Notes: generated by a model from the sequence alone, not told the origin. A stretch of DNA of 64,000 nucleotides from Agromyces rhizosphaerae (GCF_027925245.1 NZ_BSDP01000001.1:682001-746000); one strand, 5' to 3'. Numbered from the stretch's first letter, positions 1 through 8,181 are shown. Program-made: numbers and translations.

Positions 1-259
1 GTGCGACGGTCGAGCCGATGGAGAGGTCGATCTCGCCGAGGCTCAGCACGAAGACGGTGCCGACGGCCATGATCGTGATGGGCGTCGCCTGCGTGATGAT
101 GTTCACCAGCGTCGTGCCGTTGAGGAACGTCGAACCCTGGGTCGCGGCGAAGTAGGCGAACACGACGACGAAGCCGATGTAGACGACGGAGTTCCGCCAG
201 TTCCACGAGCGGGGCACCACCCCCTTCGCGGTGGGGGTCGTGGCGGGTGCGGTGGTCAT
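1..259 (-). CDS. Ribose-type ABC transporter permease, N-terminal part
   Basis: This is the first 86 residues of an RbsC-like inner-membrane permease; the rest lies beyond the left edge. After a Thr/Ala/Pro-rich cytoplasmic start there is a hydrophobic segment (about residues 26-42) and then the family signature LSLGEIDLSIGS near residue 70-81, which matches the GIDLSxGS motif of BPD_transp_2 permeases. The start codon overlaps the stop of the upstream ROK kinase (ATGA), so the two are translationally coupled. It would import the sugar bound by the lipoprotein encoded at 2268-3401. The partner ATPase must lie outside the window. Confidence 0.93.
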   Translation of the reverse strand, partial: MTTAPATTPTAKGVVPRSWNWRNSVVYIGFVVVFAYFAATQGSTFLNGTTLVNIITQATPITIMAVGTVFVLSLGEIDLSIGSTVA

Positions 260-1185
260 GCGGGGACTCCTTCGTGGGTGCGGTCCGTGGCGGCGTCGCT
301 CGCGAGCCGCAGCGCGCCGAGCACGGGCGCCGCGCTGCCGAGCGCGCTGATGGTGACGGGGAGCCGGCCGCGACCGAGTCGGTCGAGCCAGCCGAGGATC
401 GCCTCGAGCAGTTCGGGTCGCGAGCCGATGCCGCCTCCGAGCACGACTCGGCCCGGGTCGACGATGGCGTCGACGGCGGCGATCGCGTGCGCGATCCAGC
501 GGGCCTCCTCGTCGAGCGCAGAGACGGCGCGCGGGTCGCCGTCGGCGGCGCGGGCGAAGACCTCGCGGGCCGTTGCGCCCGGCGCGTACCGCGCGGCGAG
601 CGCGTCGCCCGCGACGACCTCCTCGAGCGCGCCGCGCCGGTGCGCGGCCGGGTCGAGCGGGTCGGCGCCGAACGGCAGGTAGCCGATCTCGCCCGCGGCG
701 TTGCCCGCGCCGTGCACGAGCTCGCGGCCGAGCACGAGGCCCATGCCGATGCCGGTGCCGATCGACACGAACGCGAAGTCGTCGTGCTCGCGACCGATGC
801 CGGCGGCGAGTTCGCCGAGCGCGGCGACGTTCACGTCGTTGTCGAGCACCACGGGGCATCCGACCGCGAGCCGGAGTTCGTCGACCAGGCTCACCGAGCT
901 CACGTCACCGAGGTTCGGCGCCTGGTCGAACCCGCCCTGGCCGGCGTCGGGCACGCCCGCGCCGCCGATGCCGATGGCGGCGAGGTGATCGAGTGGCACG
1001 GATGCCTCGCGGCACAGGTCGCGCACGAGCTCGGCGAGCTGCGTGACGAGCGCACGCCCGCCCTCGCTCGCGGTGGGGCGCTCGAGTTCCGCGAGCGCGC
1101 CGGGCGCGTCCGGCACCGCAATGCCGGCGCGCACCTTGGTGCCGCCGAGGTCGATGCCCACCATGACGCGGTCGGGCGCGCTCAT
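256..1185 (-). CDS. ROK-family sugar kinase
   Basis: The product is 309 aa. The N-terminal phosphate-binding loop reads GIDLGGTKVRAG (about residues 10-21), and a second ATP-site segment VVLGGGIGS lies near residue 255, both typical of ROK glucokinase/fructokinase-type enzymes. The usual Cys-rich zinc motif (CxCGxxGCxE) is absent; the aligned region has no cysteines. It overlaps the permease downstream (ATGA) and the hydrolase upstream (4 nt), so it belongs to one operon. It probably phosphorylates the sugar, or a sugar released by the phosphotriesterase-family enzyme; the substrate cannot be read from the sequence. Confidence 0.92.
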   Translation of the reverse strand: MSAPDRVMVGIDLGGTKVRAGIAVPDAPGALAELERPTASEGGRALVTQLAELVRDLCREASVPLDHLAAIGIGGAGVPDAGQGGFDQAPNLGDVSSVSLVDELRLAVGCPVVLDNDVNVAALGELAAGIGREHDDFAFVSIGTGIGMGLVLGRELVHGAGNAAGEIGYLPFGADPLDPAAHRRGALEEVVAGDALAARYAPGATAREVFARAADGDPRAVSALDEEARWIAHAIAAVDAIVDPGRVVLGGGIGSRPELLEAILGWLDRLGRGRLPVTISALGSAAPVLGALRLASDAATDRTHEGVPA

Positions 1186-2189
1186 GCGGCGACCTCCAGC
1201 AGACGGGCCGGCGTGCGGGCGGTCATCTGCTCGATCGCGTCGTCGGACACGCCGCGGGCCGTCAGCTCCGGCAGGAAGCGGTCGGCGAGGTAGGCGTAGC
1301 CGAGCTGCCCGTGGGTGCCGGCGTTCATCCAGACCTCGGCGCCGGTGAGGTCCTGCGCGAGCAGGATGCGGTCGGCGTAGCCGTCGGCGACCAGCTCGGC
1401 GACGAGGTCTGCACGCCCGGCGTCGGAACGCGCGAACGCGCGCTTGCCGAACTCGCCGTCGGCGCGGTCGGGCACCGGGCCGAGGAAGAAGTCCCAGACC
1501 TCCTTGCCGATCGTGTCGATCGCGATGCGCACGCCGCGATCGATCACGCTGCGTGCGGCATCGACGCTCAACTGCGTGTCGAGATGACCGATGACCACGC
1601 GGTCGAGGTCGGCGCCCTCCGACGCGAGCAGGTCGACCTGCTCGTGCGCCATGGTGCCGTGCGTGGTGTGGGTCATGATCGTCAGGCCCGTCTCGCGGTG
1701 GGCGCGGGCGACCGCGCGGAGCACGCGGTCCTCGAACGGGGTGATCTCGTCGAGGCTGGTCGCCTGCTCGCCGTAGACCCCGGCGCGGACGCCACTGTCG
1801 CCGATGCCCGTCGTCGCGTCGGCCACGAAACGGCGGGTGAGGTCGTCGAGCGACGCCTCGCGCGCCCAGGCCGGTGCGTACGACTCGAGGTAGAGCGCGG
1901 TGCCGCTGACGATGTGCAGGCCCGAGCGCTCGGAGATCTCGGCCAGCAGGGCGGCATCCGCCCCGTCCGCATCGCGCCCGACGACACCGTACGGAGAGAG
2001 GTCGACGACGGTGCCGAAGCCCCGCTCGGCGAGGCCGGCGAGCGCGCCGACGGCGAGGTCGGCCCGATCGTCAGCGTGGCCACCGGTGAGCCAGGGGCCG
2101 GGGGTGAGTGAGAGCAGGTGCTCGTGCGGCATTATTCGCCCGAGCTCCGAGGACGGCACCGGACCGCGCACGGTCATGACTTCGGCCAT
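1182..2189 (-). CDS. Phosphotriesterase-family metal-dependent hydrolase
   Basis: This 335-aa TIM-barrel amidohydrolase belongs to the phosphotriesterase/PHP family. The metal ligands are visible in order: HEH at residues 22-24, a bridging Glu (E141 in GEQATS, the PHP-type substitute for the carboxylated Lys), His174, His202 (GHLD) and Asp280 (LLAQD). In sugar operons, relatives are often lactonases acting on sugar lactones or phosphorylated lactones. True phosphotriesterase activity is unlikely in this setting. It lies between the binding-protein gene and the ROK kinase, overlapping the kinase by 4 nt. A hairpin separates it from the binding-protein gene. Confidence 0.88.
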   Translation of the reverse strand: MAEVMTVRGPVPSSELGRIMPHEHLLSLTPGPWLTGGHADDRADLAVGALAGLAERGFGTVVDLSPYGVVGRDADGADAALLAEISERSGLHIVSGTALYLESYAPAWAREASLDDLTRRFVADATTGIGDSGVRAGVYGEQATSLDEITPFEDRVLRAVARAHRETGLTIMTHTTHGTMAHEQVDLLASEGADLDRVVIGHLDTQLSVDAARSVIDRGVRIAIDTIGKEVWDFFLGPVPDRADGEFGKRAFARSDAGRADLVAELVADGYADRILLAQDLTGAEVWMNAGTHGQLGYAYLADRFLPELTARGVSDDAIEQMTARTPARLLEVAA

Positions 2190-2227
2190 CCGACTTCCTT
2201 TCGTTCGTTCCGGCGGGGTGCCGGGGC

Positions 2228-2259
2228 GGAGGGGCCGGGCGCCTGGCCGCGGCCCCTCC
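2228..2259 (-). terminator. Intercistronic hairpin after the binding-protein gene
   Basis: A perfect 9-bp GC stem (GGAGGGGCC / GGCCCCTCC, 14-nt loop) lies between the binding-protein stop and the hydrolase start. There is no U-tract. It may partly stop transcription or protect the 3' end of the upstream message, so that the binding protein is made in excess. Similar hairpins follow the binding-protein genes at 14554 and 51932. Confidence 0.6.
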
Positions 2260-2267
2260 CGGGTGGA

Positions 2268-3401
2268 TCAGCCGCCGGTGACGCTCGACGGCGGGGCGAC
2301 GCCGTAGTCGGCCTCCCAGCCCTCGACGAGGTTGTCGGCGGTCACCTTCGTCGGGTCGGATGCCACGAGCGCGGGCGCCTCCTTGCCGAGCAGCCCGTAC
2401 GCGCCGGCGCGGGCGAGGCCCGCACCGATGTCGAGCGAGCCGTTGCCGACCATGCCGGCGACGTTCGAGCCGGTCATCATCGCGGCGGCGACGGTCGTGT
2501 CGAGGTCGTTGGTGACGACCTGGATGTCGTCGCGGCCCGCGGCGCGGATGGCGGCGAGCACGCCCTGCGCGGCCGTGGCCCACGAGACGTAGATGCCCGT
2601 CAGGTTCGGGTTCTTGGCGATCATCGCGGCGGCGGCGGCCTGCGTCGCGGTCTCGTCGGCGAAGCCCTGCTCCTCGACGATCTCGATGTCGGGGTACGAG
2701 TAGGCGAGCCAGTCCTTGAACGACTCGTCGCGCTGGTTGGTGAACCAGAAGTTCGCGTTGTAGGAGAGGTAGCCGACCTCACCCTCGCCGCCGAGCGCGT
2801 CGCCGAGGATCTCGGCGTTCGCCTGGCCGGCCTTCGCGAGGTCCTCGGTGACGATCGAGACGAACTCCTCGCCTGCCGAGTAGCCCTCGGGCGGCGTCGT
2901 CATGATGACCAGCTCGGCGCCGGCGTCGAGGATCGGCTGGAACGACTGGGCGGCCGACGTCGGGTCGACGGCGATCGCGACCACGATGTCGGGTTCGAGG
3001 GCCATGACCGTCTGCACGTTGTTGGCCTGCGTGCCGGCGTCGAAGTTCGCCTGCGTACTGGCGACGACCTCGATGCCGAGCTCGGCGAACTCAGCACGCG
3101 CGCCCTCCTCGACGGCGGCGACGAAGTCACCCGAGGTGTGCCACACGAACGCAGCGGTGTAGTCGCCGTCGGCGACCTCGGCGAGCTCCTCATCGGTGAG
3201 CTCGAGCTCGGCGAGCGCGCCGGGAACCTCGCCGTTGGGGCCGGCGAACTCGAGGCTGGGCTCGGACGCCGCGGTGGTGTCCTCCGCCGGGGTGGCGGAG
3301 GAGTCCTGCGCGGCGCATCCGGTGAGCAGCAGCGCCGACGCGGCGGCGCCGGCGAGCGTGACCCGGAGGCCGCGCGAAGCGGTGAGTGGTGCGAGTGCCA
3401 T
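2268..3401 (-). CDS. Ribose-type ABC transporter substrate-binding lipoprotein
   Basis: The product is 377 aa from the ATG at 3401, which has GGAAGG about 9 nt upstream; a longer reading frame to 3500 is not supported. The signal peptide ends in the lipobox LLTGC (Cys near residue 28), so this is a membrane-anchored lipoprotein. The mature part is a periplasmic-binding-protein-like (RbsB) fold with typical segments such as PDIVVAIAVDP and VVTNDLD. It is the first gene of the operon that continues through the hydrolase, the ROK kinase and the RbsC-like permease. It is divergent from the ROK repressor, which probably controls it. Confidence 0.93.
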   Translation of the reverse strand: MALAPLTASRGLRVTLAGAAASALLLTGCAAQDSSATPAEDTTAASEPSLEFAGPNGEVPGALAELELTDEELAEVADGDYTAAFVWHTSGDFVAAVEEGARAEFAELGIEVVASTQANFDAGTQANNVQTVMALEPDIVVAIAVDPTSAAQSFQPILDAGAELVIMTTPPEGYSAGEEFVSIVTEDLAKAGQANAEILGDALGGEGEVGYLSYNANFWFTNQRDESFKDWLAYSYPDIEIVEEQGFADETATQAAAAAMIAKNPNLTGIYVSWATAAQGVLAAIRAAGRDDIQVVTNDLDTTVAAAMMTGSNVAGMVGNGSLDIGAGLARAGAYGLLGKEAPALVASDPTKVTADNLVEGWEADYGVAPPSSVTGG

Positions 3402-3500
3402 GGGGTGTGACCTTCCGTGAGGGAACTGACCGTGGTGTGACGACCGACTTGGTGTCGGCGACTCGTCGGGGTGCTGCCTCATTTTGATTTCGTCTCGCAA

Positions 3501-3594
3501 CCAAAGTCAAGGGTTCGAATGTCACAAACTGGTAAATCACGTCGCTCGCCCCCGCTCGAGGCCTCGTTCTGCCATACTTTGGAGTCAAGTTGAC
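3501..3594. promoter_or_regulatory. Divergent promoter region with candidate ROK-repressor operators
   Basis: The gap between the binding-protein gene and the ROK regulator holds a perfect palindrome GTCAA-G-TTGAC at 3584-3594. It also holds an inverted pair CCAAAGT (3501-3507) and ACTTTGG (3576-3582), each followed by AGTCAA. NagC/XylR-type ROK repressors bind AT-richer inverted repeats next to their own gene, so these are reasonable operator candidates. Binding is inferred only. Confidence 0.45.
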
Positions 3595-3611
3595 CGCAAA
3601 TGGGGAGACGC

Positions 3612-4760
3612 ATGGTCCACGACACCCGCGAACTGAACCGCACCGCCGTGCTGACGGAACTCCTCCGCATCCGCCCCGCGAGCCGGAAGCAGCTCGCGGA
3701 GGCCTCCGGCATCTCCCCCGCGACCGTCACGCGCGCCGTCGAGCAGCTGATCCAGGACGGCCTCGTCGTCGAGGGCTCGGAGCTCGTGACCGTGCAGCGC
3801 GGTCGTCGCGCGGTGCTGCTCGACGTCGTCGCCGAGCGCTCGCTCGTCGTGGGCATCGACCTCGGCGCGTCGAGCACGCGTCTCATGCTCGCGGACCTCG
3901 TCGGCACGCCCCTCGCCCGCGCAGAGGTCGCGACCCCGGTCGAGACCTCAGGCGCCGCACTCGCGACCTGGCTGGCCGGCGAGGTGCACGCGCTCGCGGG
4001 CGACGACTGGTCGCGCGTCGAGGGCATGTACGTGGGACTGCCGGGCGCTGTCGGTCGCGATGGCTCGACCATCTCGAACGCGCCGAACCTCGCTCAGGTC
4101 GAGGAGCCGGGCTTCCTCGAGGCGCTGCGCGCGCAGACCGACCGCCCCGTATTCGCCGACAACGACGCGAACCTCGCCCTGCTCGGCGAGCAGCACTTCG
4201 GCGCGGCCCGCAACGCCCCCACCGCCGTGATGCTCACCATCGGCACCGGCCTCGGCGCCGGCCTCGCGATCGACGGTCGCATCCTGCGGGGTGCGCACGG
4301 CGTCGTCGGCGAGTTCGGCCAGCTCCCGGCCGGTCCGCTCGGCACGCGGCTCGAACTCATGGTGACCGGCCCCGGCATCCTGCGTCTCGCCCGCGAGGCC
4401 GGCGTGCAGCTCGACTCCCCGGCCGACCTGTTCGCGACGGATGCCTCGGAGCCGGTGCGCGCACTGCGCGCCCACTTCGACCAGGCCATGCTCATCGTGC
4501 TGAGCGCGGCGACCGTCTCGTGCGAGCCCGAGGTCATCGTGCTCGGCGGCGGCATCGCCAAGTCGCTCGCCCGCGACCTCGGCCGATACGCGACCGTGCT
4601 CGAGCATCACCTGGGCACCGCGCCGCGGCTCGTGGCATCCGAACTCGGCGACTTCGCCGGCGCCACGGGAGCCGTGGTCGCGGCGCTGCACGAGGTGTAC
4701 CGCGGCCTCGGTATCGACGACCGCGCGTTCCGCGACCTGCCGGTCGCGGTGCTCAGCTGA
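3612..4760 (+). CDS. ROK-family (NagC/XylR-type) transcriptional repressor
   Basis: The N-terminal 75 residues form a winged helix-turn-helix (SRKQLAEASGISPATVTRAV), followed by a ROK sugar-kinase-like domain with GIDLGASS near residue 85 and the segment GEFGQLPAG. The Cys-rich zinc motif of classic NagC is missing. I chose the ATG at 3612, preceded by GGGGAG with a 4-nt spacer; the ATG at 3600 is in frame but has a poor ribosome site. It is divergent from the ribose-type ABC/ROK-kinase operon and very likely represses it until its sugar or sugar phosphate binds. Confidence 0.9.
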   Translation: MVHDTRELNRTAVLTELLRIRPASRKQLAEASGISPATVTRAVEQLIQDGLVVEGSELVTVQRGRRAVLLDVVAERSLVVGIDLGASSTRLMLADLVGTPLARAEVATPVETSGAALATWLAGEVHALAGDDWSRVEGMYVGLPGAVGRDGSTISNAPNLAQVEEPGFLEALRAQTDRPVFADNDANLALLGEQHFGAARNAPTAVMLTIGTGLGAGLAIDGRILRGAHGVVGEFGQLPAGPLGTRLELMVTGPGILRLAREAGVQLDSPADLFATDASEPVRALRAHFDQAMLIVLSAATVSCEPEVIVLGGGIAKSLARDLGRYATVLEHHLGTAPRLVASELGDFAGATGAVVAALHEVYRGLGIDDRAFRDLPVAVLS

Positions 4761-4855
4761 GCCCAGGGTCGCGTCCGGAGCGGACCCGTCGTTCCGCATA
4801 CCCCTCATATTGGGGGCACGGATGTCGCTGAAACGCGCCTGCGACCGCTGCCACG

Positions 4856-5161
4856 ATGGAACGCGTGAGCGACGACTCCGCGACCTCCACCGACCAGCCG
4901 GTCCCCGTGCTCGGCATCTCCGCGCTCATCGCGGCGACGCTCGGCTCGATCTTCGCGGCGATCCCGCCGTACCTGCTCTTCCTCGGCTGGATCCTGCTCG
5001 CGACCGCCTACGTGCTCGCCTTCATGGCACTCCAGCGCCCCGAGCCGCGCCGCCGCCCCGCGATCCTCGCGATCGTCGTCGCGCTCGCCGGCATGGGGGT
5101 CGCGGTCTACGTCGCCGTCGTCGGTGTCACGAGCGGCACGTTCGTCGAGCCGCCGGCGTAG
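4856..5161 (+). CDS. Small membrane protein, function unknown
   Basis: This 101-aa protein has three predicted membrane segments (about residues 19-37, 40-58 and 70-90) and a short basic linker PEPRRRP after the second. I do not recognise the family. A GTG at 4865 is a possible alternative start. It stands alone between the ROK repressor and two copies of the 51-bp palindrome. Confidence 0.7.
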   Translation: MERVSDDSATSTDQPVPVLGISALIAATLGSIFAAIPPYLLFLGWILLATAYVLAFMALQRPEPRRRPAILAIVVALAGMGVAVYVAVVGVTSGTFVEPPA

Positions 5162-5191
5162 CCGCGCCCGCTCGCCCCACCGCCGCCCACG

Positions 5192-5242
5192 GAGTACGCA
5201 AACCGCGGGAATCCTGCCGGCGTTCCCGCATTCTGCGTACTC
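5192..5242. repeat. 51-bp palindrome family A, copy A1
   Basis: The arms begin GAGTACGCA and end TGCGTACTC, with inner arms GCGGGAA / TTCCCGC. About 18 of 23 stem positions pair. It lies 30 bp after the small membrane gene. The flanks CCACG and GGTGG extend the symmetry. Confidence 0.9.
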
Positions 5243-5265
5243 GGTGGAGGCAGCGTCCGCCCACG

Positions 5266-5316
5266 GAGTACGCAGAATGCGGAAACGCGGCGTCGATTTC
5301 CGCAGTCTGCGTACTG
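5266..5316. repeat. 51-bp palindrome family A, copy A2
   Basis: This is a second copy 23 bp after A1. Outer arms are GAGTACGCAG and CTGCGTACTG; inner stem TGCGGAAA / TTTCCGCA. It has the same 51-nt layout (23-5-23) as all other family A copies. Confidence 0.88.
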
Positions 5317-5377
5317 CGCAGCGTGGGCGGCTCGGCGTAGCATCCGTGTGCGACGCGGCGATCAGCGAGGAGACGTG

Positions 5378-5986
5378 ATGGGCACGATCATGGCGAGCAT
5401 GTTCACGACGATCGACGGCGTATACCAGGCGCCGGGCACGCCCGACGAGGACCCGTCGGGCGGCTTCGCGCACGGCGGATGGCAGGCGCCCTTCGCCGAG
5501 GCCGAGTCGGGCGCCGAGATCCTCGCCGACATCGACCGGCTCGACGCACTGCTGCTCGGCCGCCGCACCTACGACATATTCGCCGGCTACTGGCCCGCCT
5601 TCGGCGACGCGAACCCCATCGCCGCGAAGTTCAACGCGGTGCCGAAGTTCGTCGCCTCCCGCACGCTGACCGACCCCGAGTGGACGGGCACCGAGGTGCT
5701 GGCGGATGCCGCCCAGCAGGCCGGCGCACTCCGCGACCGCTTCGAGCGGGTGCACGTCATCGGCAGCGGCGACCTGCTCCGCACGCTGCTCGACGCGGGC
5801 CTCGTCGACGAGCTGAAGCTCTGGGTGTATCCGGTCGCGCTCGGCTCCGGCAAGCGCCTCTTCGACGGCGCCGCGCCGGCCACCTATTCGCCGACGAGCC
5901 CGCCCCGCGCGTACGCGAGCGGCGCCTACTCGGTGACCTACGCCCCCGCCGGCCCCGTCGCCACCGGCGACATGGGCGCCGCGTAG
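5378..5986 (+). CDS. Dihydrofolate-reductase-like (RibD C-terminal domain) protein
   Basis: The product is 202 aa from the ATG at 5378, preceded by GAGGAG with an 8-nt spacer. It has the RibD-C/YyaP-type fold: MFTTIDGVYQ near the start, LLLGRRTYD around residue 62-70, and VIGSGDLLRTLLDAGLVDELKLWVYPV around residue 125-150. Such single-domain proteins are NAD(P)H-dependent reductases of unknown substrate and are not the essential folate enzyme. It is monocistronic, with palindromes on both sides. Confidence 0.88.
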   Translation: MGTIMASMFTTIDGVYQAPGTPDEDPSGGFAHGGWQAPFAEAESGAEILADIDRLDALLLGRRTYDIFAGYWPAFGDANPIAAKFNAVPKFVASRTLTDPEWTGTEVLADAAQQAGALRDRFERVHVIGSGDLLRTLLDAGLVDELKLWVYPVALGSGKRLFDGAAPATYSPTSPPRAYASGAYSVTYAPAGPVATGDMGAA

Positions 5987-6032
5987 CCCTCCTCCCCGCC
6001 GGACCGCGCTCCCGCCACGCGCGCCCGTCGCC

Positions 6033-6086
6033 GCTGGTGCGCAATCCGTGGCATCCGTCACCATTCACCACCGATTGCGCACCAGC
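6033..6086. repeat. 54-bp palindrome family B, copy B1
   Basis: The 19-nt arms are GCTGGTGCGCAATCCGTGG and CCACCGATTGCGCACCAGC (18 of 19 pair) around a 16-nt loop. It is the best-paired family B copy and lies between the reductase gene and the CsoR-type promoter. Confidence 0.9.
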
Positions 6087-6129
6087 AGCGGCGGGAGCCG
6101 ATCGCCGCATCCGATACCCGCGCCCTATT

Positions 6130-6165
6130 TTGACAATACCCCGGGGGTATCTCTAGAATGGACTC
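6130..6165 (+). promoter_or_regulatory. Leaderless promoter with embedded CsoR/CstR-type operator
   Basis: The -35 box TTGACA (6130-6135) and -10 box TAGAAT (6154-6159) are separated by 18 bp. The spacer holds the perfect palindrome ATACCCC-G-GGGGTAT (6136-6150), the arrangement expected for CsoR/CstR/FrmR-family repressors. The predicted transcription start falls on or next to the ATG at 6166, so the mRNA is probably leaderless. The regulator gene is not in the window. Confidence 0.85.
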
Positions 6166-7821
6166 ATGACCAAGCGCTACATCATCATCGGCGGTGTCGC
6201 CGGCGGCATGTCCGCCGCCACTCGCCTGCGCCGGCTCGACGAGCACGCACAGATCACGGTGCTCGAGCGCGGCGGCCACGTATCGTTCGCCAACTGCGGC
6301 CTCCCGTACTACCTCGGTGGCGTCATCGAGGAGCGCGGCGACCTGCTGCTGCAGACTCCCGACTCGCTCCGCCACCGCTTCGACCTCGACGTGCGCGTGC
6401 GCACCGAGGCCGTCTCGATCGACCGCGACGCGAAGACCGTTCGCGTCCGCGAGCTCGCCTCGGGCGCCGAGTACGACGAGCCGTACGACGCGCTCGTGCT
6501 CTCCCCCGGCGCGACGCCGATCCGCCCGCCGATGCCCGGCGGCGAGCGCATGCTCACCCTGCGCGACATCGACGACGTCGACGCGGCCATGGCCCAGCTC
6601 GAGGTCGCCCCGCGCACCGCACTCGTGATCGGCGCCGGCTTCATCGGCCTCGAGATGGTCGAGAACCTCCGCCACCGCGGTCTCGAGGTCACGCTCGTCG
6701 AGCTCGCCGACCAGGTGCTGCCGCCGCTGGACCGCGAGATGGCCGGCCCCGTCGCCGAGCGCCTCGTGCAGAACGGCGTCGACGTGCGCCTCGGCACCCA
6801 GGTCACCGAGCTCGGCGCCGACTTCGCCACGCTCTCCGACGGCACCACGGTGCCGGCCGACTTCGTGCTCGGCTCGATCGGCGTGCGCCCCGACACGTCG
6901 CTCGCCACCGCGGCGGGCATCGAGATCGGCGAGCGCGGGGGCATCCGTGTCGATGACCGGCTGCGCACCAGCGACCCCGCCATCTGGGCGATCGGCGACG
7001 CGGTCGAGAAGACGGATGCCGTCTCAGGCGACCAGCGACTCATCGCACTCGCCGGGCTGGCAAACCGTCACGGACGCCTCGCGGCTGACGCGATCGCGGG
7101 ACGCGACGTGCGCGTGCGCGACGCGCTCGGCACCGCCGTCGTCGGCGTGATGGGCCTCACCATCGCCGCGACCGGATGGAACGAGAAGCTGCTGCAGCGC
7201 GTGGGCCGCGAGATCCGCGTGATCCACACGCACCCCGCCTCGCACACGGGCTACTACCCCGGCTCGGAGCAGATGGCGCTGAAGCTCATCGTCGACGCGA
7301 AGACCGACGAGATCCTCGGCGCGCAGGCCGTGGGCGGCGATGGCGTCGACAAGCGCATCGACGTCATCGCGACCGCGATGGCCGGCAACCTCACCGCGGC
7401 CGACCTCGCCGACCTCGAGCTGGCGTACGCGCCGCAGTACTCGTCGGCGAAGGACCCGGTGAACATGCTCGGCTACGTCGACCGGAACGCGCTCGAGGGC
7501 CTGACCCCGTCGGTGCAGTGGCACGAGCTCGAGGCCGAACTGGCCGCGGGTGCGACCCTGGTCGACGTGCGCAGCCGCGCCGAGTACGAGGCGGGCGCGA
7601 TTCCCGGCTCGATCCTGATCCCGCTCGACGAGATCCGCGCGCGTCGCGACCAGCTCCCCGAGGGCAAGCTGATCGTGCACTGCAAGGTCGGCCAGCGCGG
7701 CCACACCGCGACCCGCCTGCTCGCCCAGCTGGGGCGCGAGGCCGTGAACCTCGACGGCGGCTACCTCACCTGGCGCGCCGGCACCACCGAGATCGTCCGC
7801 GAGCGCGAGCTCGTCGGCTGA
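6166..7821 (+). CDS. CoA-disulfide/persulfide reductase with C-terminal rhodanese domain
   Basis: This 551-aa cytoplasmic FAD/NAD(P)H oxidoreductase has the FAD-binding GGVAGGMSAATR at residues 9-20 and the redox-active Cys44 in FANCGLPYYL, the hallmark of the CoADR/Npsr family. The NAD-binding segment VIGAGFIGLEM follows near residue 152. A rhodanese domain fills the last 95 residues, with catalytic Cys506 in HCKVGQRG. Fused CoADR-rhodanese enzymes reduce CoA persulfides or polysulfides and help with reactive-sulfur or metal stress, which fits the CsoR/CstR-like operator in its promoter. A strong terminator follows. Confidence 0.93.
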   Translation: MTKRYIIIGGVAGGMSAATRLRRLDEHAQITVLERGGHVSFANCGLPYYLGGVIEERGDLLLQTPDSLRHRFDLDVRVRTEAVSIDRDAKTVRVRELASGAEYDEPYDALVLSPGATPIRPPMPGGERMLTLRDIDDVDAAMAQLEVAPRTALVIGAGFIGLEMVENLRHRGLEVTLVELADQVLPPLDREMAGPVAERLVQNGVDVRLGTQVTELGADFATLSDGTTVPADFVLGSIGVRPDTSLATAAGIEIGERGGIRVDDRLRTSDPAIWAIGDAVEKTDAVSGDQRLIALAGLANRHGRLAADAIAGRDVRVRDALGTAVVGVMGLTIAATGWNEKLLQRVGREIRVIHTHPASHTGYYPGSEQMALKLIVDAKTDEILGAQAVGGDGVDKRIDVIATAMAGNLTAADLADLELAYAPQYSSAKDPVNMLGYVDRNALEGLTPSVQWHELEAELAAGATLVDVRSRAEYEAGAIPGSILIPLDEIRARRDQLPEGKLIVHCKVGQRGHTATRLLAQLGREAVNLDGGYLTWRAGTTEIVRERELVG

Positions 7822-7825
7822 GACC

Positions 7826-7862
7826 CGGATGCCGCGGGGAACCCCTTGCCCCGCGGCATCCG
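7826..7862 (+). terminator. Strong hairpin after the CoADR-rhodanese gene
   Basis: A perfect 14-bp stem (arms CGGATGCCGCGGGG and CCCCGCGGCATCCG, 9-nt loop) starts 5 nt after the stop codon. It has no clear T-tract, as is usual for actinobacterial terminators. Confidence 0.85.
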
Positions 7863-7909
7863 TTCGCCCTGACCACCCCTGAATCCACCCACCGAAACGG
7901 AGTATCCCC

Positions 7910-8065
7910 ATGTGCAGTCCCGTCACCTGCCGCAAGTGCGGCAAGACCACCTGGGCCGGCTGCGGCCAGCACGTCGACCAGGTCATGCGCGGCGTCCCCC
8001 GCAACCAGCGCTGCGAGGGCCACGAGGCCGAGCCGAACTTCTTCTCGCGCATCTTCTCGCGCTGA
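7910..8065 (+). CDS. Small Cys-rich protein of unknown function (CGQHVDQVM type)
   Basis: This 51-aa protein has a putative zinc knuckle: Cys2, CRKCG (Cys7, Cys10), the motif WAGCGQHVDQVM and a further Cys near residue 35, ending in an FF-rich basic tail. It resembles a widespread short actinobacterial and proteobacterial family built around CGxHVDxVM; no function is known to me. ACGGAG lies upstream of the ATG. Its place just downstream of the persulfide reductase suggests a link to sulfur or metal handling, but the strong hairpin between them argues for separate or reduced transcription. Confidence 0.85.
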   Translation: MCSPVTCRKCGKTTWAGCGQHVDQVMRGVPRNQRCEGHEAEPNFFSRIFSR

Positions 8066-8091
8066 CGCACCTCGGGCCCGCCCGCCCGACC

Positions 8092-8142
8092 GAATACGCA
8101 AAGTGCGGCTATCCGACTGGGATAGCCGCACTTTGCGTACTC
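8092..8142. repeat. 51-bp palindrome family A, copy A3
   Basis: Nearly perfect: 22 of 23 stem positions pair. Outer arms are GAATACGCAAAGTGCGG and CCGCACTTTGCGTACTC; inner pairs CTATCC / GGATAG differ from the inner pairs of other copies but remain complementary. Confidence 0.95.
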
Positions 8143-8181
8143 TCGGCGCCCGCACCGGGCCCGCCCGTCTCCTCGGGCGCT

